Positions 23,601-35,600 of a DNA stretch of 64,000 nucleotides are shown here, piece by piece (within the stretch, counting starts at the first letter, position 1; every line of letters begins with the position of its first letter). The translations under genes and the position numbers were made by a program. The stretch comes from Branchiostoma floridae (Eukaryota; Chordata; Leptocardii; Amphioxiformes; Branchiostomatidae). The stretch is taken from the NCBI RefSeq assembly GCF_000003815.2, contig NC_049991.1, positions 5,301,822 to 5,365,821 on the forward strand. Direction: 5' to 3'. The notes under the pieces are model-generated. The model saw nothing but the letters and a program-made list of their open reading frames with translations. It was not told the origin of the DNA and searched no databases.

Positions 23601-26600
23601 TGTGATACATAAATCCCAATCTATACACAGTTTTTACCAATATCTGTGGATGTGTCGGGAGGGATCTTGAACGTTGGCCGCGGGACACCCGTGGCGCTTG
23701 CAGTCATAAACAACTATATAGCCTAATGAGCCCGCGTTGTATGCTAATGAGCCTTCCCGAAGTCGGGACACATCTACACGCTCGCAGAAGCTGTCGGGGA
23801 CCCCTGTTAAGCTATCGGGGACCCCTGCTAAGCTATCGGGCGAATGCTCCGGACCTTTCGGGAGAAATTTTCCCGATATCTTTATGGCGATATTGCAGTT
23901 CCATCTAGACGCTGAAAAAAAGCTGTCGGCGAGAGGTTGTTGGCTCGCCGATATCGGGAAAAACCGTGTCTAGATCGTGCCTAACACACAGTTGACTTGT
24001 TATGTCACCTATATACATATTCTACAGGTGAGTTACACCTGACACCTGTCCATGGAGCGGTACAGATGAGACCATCCTACAACTACCTGGACAAAGCAGA
24101 CGTGAGGATGAAGGAAGCTGCAGCTGCCATGGCTGCTGATGCTGGTACTTGCTTTAATAGTCTTGTATTTCAGTACCATACACCATGGTACCATGTAGGG
24201 GTGGGTACAGATACCAGTACAAAACCGTTTTTCTTGTCAGACCGGTACGAAAAAAAAAGCGAACCTGAAAAAAATCAGTGGATCGGGTCTTGGATTGATT
24301 AGGCAATGAACAGATTATATGGGCATTTAGGGTTCACACATTTTGGGCTTACCAGTCCAATAACATGATAAGAGTGGAGTAGACGCTTCGAAAACTGGTT
24401 GATTTGCAGAACCAGTCAGTATTGCCCTAAGAAACTTTGGCTAGGTAATATTCGAAGCCGAAAGAAAAAGGCTATTTGATAGAGTGACCAAAATCACACC
24501 AACATTTTCATTGTTAAAAACGCCACAAAAGATTCTCTTCCTACTAACATCAAGGGATCAATCTATTGTAGAACACATGGGGCATTTCATTTTCAAATGT
24601 CTTCAAGAAAGAAGTCAAACCATGTAATAGTTACGTAGACTTAGTACCCTATTATGTATCGTACATGTATGTATATTCATCCACTTAATATTTGTATGTT
24701 AGAATTTAGTTTATCTACATGTATTCAGACCACATTTATTCATCTCATGCTATTAGTCATTCTTTTCTTGCAATTAGCCCAATGGGCATGAATTTGCAAT
24801 AAACTTTATCATCATTATAAAAGCACTTTATAGCACTATAAAAGCAGTTTACAGAGAACTTTGTTATCCAGTGACTTATCGCCCTGATGAATCTATTCAC
24901 GGATGTCTTTACTTCCCTTTTCAGGGGAGTCTTCTCAAGATGAAGAAGAAGATAATCCTAGAGCTGTCACGGTAAGGCAAAGGTTTAGAGAAAAAAAGTT
25001 GACTGTAGTAATCTAGCCTGTAATGTAAATCTTTAATTTGTCTTTTTATATCACTTTTGTAATCTGACAACATGAGATGTTTGATATACAGTGATGTACA
25101 TTTTGTACAGTGTACACATGTTTGTATTGGTGGACATGGTAAACGAATGTACCAGTAGATGACCATGACATAGTTAGCGTCTTAAAACCACATTTGTTCT
25201 TTTCCGCAGGTGCGTTTTGCCCGCCCAGAGACAGACGAGACAAAGGCCCGCAGAATGGCTTCATACCAGTACATAGAACAGCAAGTGGCTGATGAACAGT
25301 GGGTCAGCTGTACCGTACATGGAGACAAGGTAAGCTTTTTTTTAACGAGCTTGCTCAGTAAAAGACCATATGGCCCACTCATGGACACTGAACGTTAACT
25401 GTTATAGTAGAAGCATTTCTTCTCCCTTAGGCCATGTTGATTTGATTATATGGATGACATCCTCTGGGAACTCCAAAACTGATGCGAGCGAGCGAATAAA
25501 AAAAAGTTTGGCCAAAAAAAAAAGTTGCCTCCAGTATGAAATCAAAGTGGCCAGGAATGTTGAACATAGGACTAAACACACATAGTATAGTATACCAACA
25601 GTTAGGTGTAGGGACCAGTACATTATACGGGTGCAAGACAATTTTTTTTTCTTCTTGGACCAATCTGAAAAAAACAGACCTGGAAAAAAATCAGAGGAAC
25701 AGGTTTTGCCAATTACAAAATGGACACACTATGTCGGCAGGCATCTGGGGTCTTACCGGGGGCTAAGAAGACAACAAAAGGAAGTCAAGTAGAGTTTATA
25801 GTCAATTGTACCAAGTTTCTACAGTCAAAGGTACAAAGACAGTTAGCCTTTATTACATGGAGATGGGATTTTTAAATGCTAGTGGGAGTCCAATAGTCCA
25901 CCAAACAGATTCCTTTGTAGCAAAACTGACCAATTACCATTGTTTTGAGTATTGCCAGTTCTCAAGATTACTCTGGACCTGAACGGGACCTGAATTTCTG
26001 TACTGGTACCTCCCCCTACAAACAGAAGATTTTTTTTCTTTCTGTCCTTTCACATCTTATTCTTTGAGTTTAGATTTATTTTGGCAGTCTATGGCATTAG
26101 ACTATGATTAATTATCTGTTTTCTGATACTTTTTTTCAATCTACGGAATATTTGTGCTCATTTTACAGCTGCTTTGTACAATTTATTGTGTGTTGGAAAA
26201 CTTTTTTTTTTTGGAAACGGCCGAAAATTGGTGCGAGCGCGGATGTCATCCATATAATCAAATCAACGTGGCCTTAGTCAGAAACATCAAGCTTACGCAA
26301 GCTTGACTTCACTGACTCAATAGGCAAAGCAATGCTACGAAGGCTGCTCGGGAGAATTTCTCTACCCCATTTAGGCCCGAATGGTTTTGATCAACCAACA
26401 CCAGAAACAACCAGAACTCTAGATCTGAGGTAGTCTAAGTGTGGTGGGTTCTTTGACATGCTCAAGTGAGGTTTGGCTCTCCTCAAACAGAAGGCCTCCT
26501 TTTAATGTTCCATCCAACATGCCCGTAGCCAGGGGGGGTTCGGGGGGTTCTTCCGCTCAAAGTTCCGCTTTTTCACGCACAAAGGTCCACTTTTTCATGC

Positions 26601-29600
26601 TCAAAGGTCCCCTTTTTCATGTCCAAGATTTTTTTTCAAAGGCATGACTGATTTGCATTATTCACTGATAGACATTTCATTCAATCCTAGTGAGTCTATC
26701 AGCAAAATTTGCCCCCAGAAAGTGCAGGAAATGGCTTTTCATAGGGTCCAGATTTCAAAATTTCCCCGGACCGCCATTGCAACGCCTCCCGTCTTTGGTA
26801 TCGGACATGGTGAATATGTCGGGGGAGTCGGCCTCAAAGACTTATGCCAAAAACCTTGTGTATTTTAAGAGAAATTCCATTAAACTTAGCCAGCGAATTT
26901 TTCCCGTCAAAATGCAGGAAATGGCATTTCAGAGGGTTAAGATTTCAATTTTTCCCGGGGGTGCATGCCCCCGGACCCCCCTAGGCAGCTCACGCCTTCG
27001 GCGTGAGTCTCGCGCCTGCAGCGCTCGATGGTCCCACAAATACTAAAAAGAACCCCCCCCCCAACCAAAATCCTGGCTACGGGCATGATCCAAGGATGTT
27101 AAACATTCATAGAAGGCTATATATTTTACAACAATGACCCGAAATTGGAGTTGTGTACTTTCATTCTGGGTGTCAGAGGCTGAGAATTTTTTGATCACCC
27201 CTTATATGGTCTATAGAAAAAAAAAATGAATAATTCACGGATCTTAGTGTCAAATGTGCAGATGGCAGCACCAAATCCGTAAGTGTTTTTGGCACCTTTA
27301 GACAGATTAGTCGTGAGGCTCGGTGGGCGTCACTCCACCGTCATGGGGGCAGGTGCATGGCGAGTATCGAACCCAGGACCTACTGATTCTGATTCCAACG
27401 CTCTAGCCGTTGCATCACACAGACACTCCTATTGTCTATAAGACAAGTATAATGTTGTCTCATTATCATGTGATTACAGGGTCCTTTTGCGGAAAAGGAG
27501 AGACAATTACTGTACTCCAGAGCTACAGACTTTGATGCATCCCACTTAACCAGACCTCCAAAGTAAGTGTACACATCTCTCTAAACAAACACATTTGGGT
27601 TTTCTTTCCATTTTCTACATTTTACAGCTAGAAATGACTCGAGACCAATGTTTCCTCACAACATATATTAATATTAAACTAACTGTAAGGTTTGTTGTTG
27701 AAGATCAGACATCCAGGTAAATAAGATATGCACTACAAAAGTTACTCTCTGACAAGCAACTGGATGGATTTTGCAAACAGAGAGATATCACAGATAGCTA
27801 GTTTTTATGACTTTCATCAGTTTTAAGTATTGCTGACTTTTTGTAATTTGTATGTAAATGATTAAGGTAAGGTCATACTTGTTACATTATGCTCATATTT
27901 GACAGGAATGAAATCTACAGTTTTAAGACTAGTATATTCAGATAAACCTGGTAATTACTCAATTACCGCACATTGACATATGATTATTTTTTATAACATT
28001 TGTGTTTTGTAGAGAGTACTTATCCATGCTTCTACCTGAGACTACTGAAGATAACAGGTGAGCTCTAGCTGATATATCTCTAAGTCCTGTCTTTTTAGTA
28101 CTGCTACTGACCACATCTGTAGATCAGTGACACCTGTAGCTGCAGTACAATGAGAACCAGTAATATGACTGCTTTGAGGAAGATGACAGTCACTTAAATG
28201 TCGGTGGAAATAAAGCAAGGGCTGTGAAAAGAAAGAGTCCTTTATGCCCATCAAAACAATGAAAGTAAATAAATATCCAGTACCTCTCCTTTCTGTCCCC
28301 AGTGAGAAGCCAGCCATGCCCAGTAATGTCCTGTCCCTGTCCCAACTGAAGAACTTGAGTCTAGGGGACCAGGTCAAGGCACTCATGACTAATGGTAAGT
28401 CTTTGGACAGCCAAAAGCTAAGGGCACAACCCGCCGTACATATAATTTGTCCGTACTTTTTTTTTGTAGGCCACGTCTGCCACATATTTCTGAAAACATT
28501 CAGGCTGTACAGGGCAAGCGTGTTGCCCGTACTGGCATGTACAGGGGGCGAATCCGCAGCCCGATGGCACACAATTTTGCTTGCACGTAGAGTTCTACGG
28601 TGTGTCTGCGTGCTCCAAATTCCGTTGGATTTTTACCTCTTATGGATCCCAAAGGATTGCCCACATTTTGTCACATAGACAGCACGTATTTGCACATACG
28701 GTGGGTCGTGCCCTTAGCTAAACTTACACATACATGTGGGAGGGGATACAACCCTTAAGTTCTGAAAACCTTACAAATTTGTTATAACAATGCTAAACCC
28801 TAACATACATGTAACTTTTCATCATACTCCTGTTGTTGTTGTTTTGTTGCTTGTGGTGAATCTGGTCAGACAAGCAGCTGCATTTGACAAGCTAATAATG
28901 CTAATAAAAGCACTTAATCAGCTAGCTCATCCTTACAATTGTAATTGAACACCAGGTCTGCTTCATCCAGGTTGGGGGATGTGGTTCAAACATGTACTGT
29001 TGTTTATGGATATGCATGATGATATAGACAGTTTGCTTGCTCAATCCTCGTCTTACAGATTTTGGTAGTCAAATTTAAACCACACAGACTGCTTTAAAGC
29101 AGTCTGTGTGGTTTAAAAGTTGTCTATCACCAATACTTTCTTCCTAAGGTAGTGAGGGTAAAAACATTTGCATTTTTCTTTCTTCTCCCAGCCAAGATGA
29201 TGAGTTTCTCCCAGCTGCTGGCCCTGCTGACCAGTGGGGTGGACCCTACAGCAGTGCTGCGGACAGTCCAGCAGGTGGCCATGCTGGTCCAGGGCAACTG
29301 GGTGGTCAAGAGGTGAGGACAATCTCTCATTCCATACAGCCATATCAAATCTGTCACGTTTTCCACAAATTGTTGATAAAAGTCAAGCTTGCCTAAGCTT
29401 GATGTTTCTGACTTAGGGAGAAGAAATGCTGCTACAGTTATCGCTATGGGCAGCTCTTCATTACCAGGATGGTAACATCAGCCCCTACGATCTTGATTTT
29501 AAAAAAAACGTGTAGCATACAAGCATTGAGAAAACAGTATGTGATCTACATTGTAGATCAGGTTGTCTCCAGGACCCGTACCTCTGCCTCAGGCTGAAAA

Positions 29601-32600
29601 TTTGCATGTTGGGATGAACAAAAATTTCTCCCAGTCTGATAAAAAAAATCTCAACTATATGACATAAAATTAAAAAAAAAATTAAAATATATTTTTACAA
29701 GCAACTAGTAAAAAAAACTCATTTGAGTTTGTAGAGTTTATCATGGTCCAGAAATAGCTTGACAATTAAACGTTACATATTGTAGCTATTCTTCCTGTGG
29801 TTGACCATTATTATATTAACTAAATGCTGTGCAAAACCAATATGACACACAGGAAATATAACATCAGCAAACTGTACATTTATACATATGGGCAAGAAGG
29901 AGTAACCAAAGATAGTTGTGTATAATGCCTTTCCTTCTCCACCATAGTGACATCCTGTACCCCAAAGACACATGCAGCCCCCATAGTGGCACCCCTGCTG
30001 AGCTGGTGTGCAGAGGCAGGGACTATGTGGTTAGTGTTTAGATTTGTCAAGCTTCAAGCCACTTTTTATATCTTTCATATGTGCATACAATAAAATTCTT
30101 AGAAAAGAGTTTTGTGTAGTTCGTCATGCAAAAATGTAAGCCAGAACTATAGATACACAAGAGTACAGGTTGTCAACATACTATTAGATCACAATCATGG
30201 TGATGGGAAACTTTGGTACCTTTTCACAGTCCTCTCAACATATAAGTGTTGTGACGTGTGATGTGTATGACGACCATTTTCTTACTGTTTTGTAGATGTG
30301 GCGCTTCACCCAGTTTAGATTCATAGTGAGGAAGGAAGTCACTTCCATCATCAAGGTTGGTGTACACTTGAATAACTACATGTACTAGTATCTATGGTAG
30401 ATGCTATCTTTTTCCCTCCATAAGGCCATTTTGTTGCCATTATACTAGTATGCTAATAAAAAAAAGGTTTCTATCATAATTATAAGATACCAGTAAATTG
30501 TACAGAGCAGAGAAAATGTATGTGGGAACTTGCAAATAAATATTCATTGTATCAGGTAATGGATACTGTTATAGAATGGCCAAAGGCAAGTTTCAAAGTC
30601 TAGCCCGGTAACCTATGTCGCCCCCCGTCTTTGTTGAAGGTGGTTTCTGCAGGCTGGCATATACTAGTATACCCCCTCCTTCACTCCTCCTTTTAACTGT
30701 GTTGACTTGTGTTGATCTCAGCTGCCACATGAAGATGTGAAGGAGATTTTTGAACAGCTGGCCGTGGTGCGTGTGAACAAAGGCTGGGAGTTCCTCCTGC
30801 CACATGACCAGGACTTTGTGGACAGGTATCCTGACGTGGTGCAGAGGCAACAGATGCTCTGGGATGCCAAGTATTCACAGTGAGTCATCATGTTCTATAC
30901 AACCGATGAATTTACTTTAGCCAGAACACACAACACTTCTGTACAGTACTGGGGATATGGCCACTACTGGCGATACGGACACAACTGGGTGTACGGACAC
31001 TACTGGGGGTACGGATACTACTGGGGGTACGGACACTACTGGGGGTACGAACACTACTGGGGGGACGGACACTACTGGGGGTACGGACACTACTGGGGGT
31101 ACGGACACTACTGGGGGTACGGACACTACTGGCGATACGGGCACTACTGGGGGCACGGGCACTACTGGGGGTACGGATACTACTGGGGGTACGGATACTA
31201 CTGGGGGTACGGACACTACTGGGGGTACGGACACTACTGGGGGGACGGACACTACTGGGGGTACGGACACTACTGGGGGTACGGACACTACTGGGGGTAC
31301 GGACACTACTGGCGATACGGGCACTACTGGGGGCACGGGCACTACTGGGGGTACGGATACTACTGGGGGTACGGACACTACTGGGGGTACGGGCACTACT
31401 GGGGGCACGGGCACTACTGGGGGCACGGACACTTCTGGGGGTGCGGGCACTACTGGGGGTGCGGGCACTACTGGGGGTGCGGGCACTACTGGGGGTGCGG
31501 ACACTACTGGGGTGTGGGCACTACTGGGGGTACGGACACTTCTGGGGGTGCGGACACTACTGGGGGTGCGGACACTACTGGGGTGTGGGCACTACTGGGG
31601 GTACAGACACTTCTGGGGGTGCGGACACTACTGGAGGTGCGGACACTACTGGGGGTATGGACACTACTGGGGGTATAGATACTTCTGGGGGTATGGACAC
31701 TTCTGGGGGTGCGGGCACTACTGGGGGTGCGGACACTACTGGGGTGTGGGCACTACTGGGGGTACGGACACTTCTGGGGGTGCGGGCACTTCTGGGGGTG
31801 CGGACACTACTGGGGTGCGGACACTACTGGGGGTGCGGACACTTCTGGGGGTATGGACACTTCTGGGGGTATGGACACTACTGGGGGTACGGACACTATT
31901 GGGGATACGGACACTACTGGGGGTACGGACACTTCTGGGGGTACGAACACTACTGGGGGTGCGGGCACTACTGGGGGTGCGGACACTACTGGGGGTACGG
32001 ATACTTCTAGGGGTACGAACACTACTGGGGGTACGGACACTACGGGGGTACAGACACTACGGGGGTACAGACACTGCTATGGGTGCGGACATTACTGGGG
32101 GTAAGGACACTACTGTTACCTAGTTTTTGCAAAGTTTATTGAGATTACTTTTGAGCTCTTTTTTTTACAGATTGTCCAAGTTGTTAAAGCTGGCCAAGGG
32201 GGACACTCCTAAGAAAGGAAAGGAGCCCATCCACCCAGGTAATGATACCATGCGCGGATCCAGGGGGAGGCGCGCCAGGCGCCTCCCCCTTCAGCTGGCA
32301 AAAAAAAAAAAAAAAAAAAAAGATTAGCAAGATAAACCCAGGCTACTAGGGGTCTTCGGAAGTTATGCCAAGAATATTGACAACGTTATAAAACTAATTC
32401 GCTTATTTGAAAGGAGATTTTCTGGTAATTATTAAGAGAAACTTGCAGTTTGCAATTAATATTGGGTCTTTCGAGTCACGTAAACTTACGGTAAAGGCCC
32501 GGGGCGCGGCTGCATCAATTTCTCCCCAAGAAACTGGTGGGTCGCTGTAAGCCAAAATTGGCGCTCAAAGATATAGAAAGAGCGTGAAAATTTTGAAAGA

Positions 32601-35600
32601 ACTCTAGAAAATCAGCGAAATTTAATCATTTTTGATAAACTGGTGATTTCTACCGTCCGTCATCAGAGAGACGCAACCGGTCGACCCCGCCTTGGGAAAA
32701 TCGGCGTCGTGCGCCGACACCCCCCTCCCCACTCCAGTTCTGATCAGTCGCCGCAATAACCGTGCTGACGTTTTTGTTGTCATTTTCCCCCGATTAATCG
32801 TCATCAATTGCCACCGCAGAAGCAAAAAGAGTCCGAAATATATGCAATTTCAAATGCGTAAGGCACTTTCAAAATCGTCTCCGACAAGCCGCTCAGATCC
32901 CACAAGATTTCTATGCAATTTTATAGGAGAGCGAGCAGCTTCGCGGTGAGAGGAAAATCGGCAGCCAGGTACAAATAATTTTGAGATATTGTTTGTGTAG
33001 CGTGGCGTCATTTATGAATATTAACAAGGAGGAACTAGCCTTTGTTAGGTTTGTTAGGTTTGTCCTCAGTGGTAGTTGCTAAAAATAGTAAAAAAAAATG
33101 TCCCTAACGTGAACAAGACAGCCACAGACATGACAAAAAGTTAGTGTTAGTTTGCTTCTCAAGTTTGCTCAGAGATGGCTCTAAAATGCACCAGAGAGCC
33201 TCTATTTCTTAAAAATTTTCTGGGGGAGGCCCCCCATACCCTCTCGTGCTCTCCCCCCGCGCAGCTTGCGCTGCGCGCCCGCGGCCTTCGGCCGCGTCAT
33301 GGTGCGCGCCCCCCCCTTAGCAAATTTCTGGATCCGCCAGTGGATACTACAGTTCAAACTCACTACTCTGAAGGATTCTCATGACCATTTGTAACGCAAT
33401 TGTTTCAGGTCTTTGTCTAAAAATCATTTAAGAATACTGTATCTCCTTTTTTCTAGGCCAAGAAAAGGAATCCGTGGTAGTCTCTGGACAGGAGAGAGTG
33501 AAGACGGCACGGCAGCGCGCCCGATCCAGGTCTCAGCAGCACAACGATCCGAGTAGCACGTCCTTGCAAAACTCTGCCGCATTACCCGACGCAGCCATTG
33601 TTAAGACTGAACCAACGGATGCCGGGGAACCCATGGACGTTTCCAGTGGTGTCGACAACCATTTGGGAAATGGAGAGCTCCCTAAGGGGGCCTCTGCTCT
33701 TGCTGCTAGCGCTAGTGACAATTCCGGCAAACCGTCGGACGAACTTAGGACAGAGGTGGTGAGGTTTTGTAGCGAGAAGTTGAGGAGTAACATGGTCCTG
33801 AGTATGAGCGAGATGAAGAGATTGTTGCTGCTGCGGTTGTCGCAGTGTCCGCCCGGCGACGTGCTGGGCACGGGTGTGTCCGACAAACTACTGGAACAGT
33901 CCACGTTTGAAGCGGGGGCCATGCAGATACAGCTACCTGTGAGTCTCTGCTTGCTTTGTATATCAGATTTCTCATGTAGGAAAAACATTTGCTGCATCAA
34001 GTAGCAGTTAAAGGAGTCCTAAACTTCACAAGAAGGGTGTTATTTTCCATAGATATTAATTTTAGGAACTTAAAATAAAACTTGCATGCTACTCCACATT
34101 GTACGCGGTACGATAAAATACCCACTAGTCTTGCATACATGTACATCAAAAAGCATTCATTGTGCCTGAAATTGCCTGACAAAGGTTTGATTACAAAGCC
34201 ATCTTGTGTTGTGTTGTTTGATATCTTGTGAACAAATGGCCATTTTGGTGTGCAGATCGCCCCTAATTACATTGTATGCCAAAAATATTCATGCTGAAAG
34301 AAGTGTGTAAGATTTACAAACACTGTCAGAAATTAGTCCCTCTAATAGCTAAATCAACTACTTGACATATTCCTAAATTCAAAACAAAGTATTTCTTATT
34401 GTTTATTTGAATTATGATGTCTGTGGTGCTATGTTTGAGAAAATATTTTTTATGTTATATTTTCCTACAGTGGCCCCCGAATTCTGATGCTACTCCAGAT
34501 CAACAGAAGGTTTTTGCTCTGGCTCATTTGGGAGACAAGTATGATAAGGTATCATTTTTTTATTGATTTCTGTCACATTCTGTGACTATTATTGATTTCT
34601 TAATATCATGATATTGACTACTGTGACCACTCATTAAATTTGCTATGCCCGGTAAAGTACATGTTGGACTTTGGATCAAGGAAGGGTGTCTAACTAAGCC
34701 TAGGAAATATAGTATTTTGTTTCCGTTTAACAAACTGTCCCTAGCAAAAATCTGTCGGCTCGAGCCTTAGCCATTTTTCTTGGTCGACCGCTGGCAAAGG
34801 GCATAGAATTTTCGATCTGACATCTTGGCCATAAAATTCAAAACTCTGTTAACTGTTTAATAATGACATTGAAGACTTGATGTAAGAGTGTGTAGTTCAT
34901 GTCCAACTTTTTGACTCAACTAGCTATAACAAAAAAAACTGCCCGTTTTCCTATGCAGATTCGTGAGGTCATTTTAGAGATGTTTAACGAGTCCTTCAAG
35001 CTCCGGCGCAACGTCATCAACACCAAAGTCCAAGAAGCTATTGGTCAAGAGGCCAACAAACACGACATAGAAAAAGTTCTCAGGGTGAGTAGGACACAAT
35101 CCAACTCCTCTTTGTTGCTTGTTCTGTTACCTCATTTACTGGTCAGGTCTGTTTTTGGTTATGTTTGTGTGTTCACACCTCTAGCAGCTTATGTACTGTA
35201 ATTCACTTTGTTTTCTTGGTACCAAACTTTCACAGAAAATTTAACTTGTTCTCGGAACTACATGTAAATGTTCACTGCGAACGAATTGTTTGTTATCATG
35301 ACCAAGACGAATTATTTTTCTATCAGTAATGATAAGTTCACGTTACAGCCGTAACTGTGAAAACCTTGAAAATAAAAGTACATTGAAAAAATCAGGAATT
35401 ACTGTATCATAACTTTGTTTTTGGCAACACCTCAGAGGTGGAGCCTCCTGTGATATTTGGTTTGGTTTGCTGTGTCTGCTATATCAGCTAGTTAGCTGCC
35501 TAGTGTCCACATTGTATATTGTCACTGTTGTAATTTGAAGAAAGTCAAGTTGTGTATGCTAGCTAACAAATATATTTTACAGCCAACTGAGCTAATACCT

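Noticed and set aside
28042-28572. Minus-strand 176-codon frame
   Set aside because: Covers two POLR3E exons and part of a MITE in antisense; the composition is not coding-like and there are no homologues I recognise.
30957-32123. Long open frames (388, 262, 195, 189 codons) with TTGGTD or PPVVSV repeats
   Set aside because: They are a by-product of an 18-bp tandem repeat without stop codons, open in several frames and both strands, and lie between two POLR3E exons with good splice sites.
32249-33342. ProtoRAG-type transposon
   Set aside because: The termini lack a convincing RAG-like heptamer beyond CAC, there is no RAG-like coding sequence, and a decayed hAT insertion explains the data equally well. 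Kept only as a finding to check.
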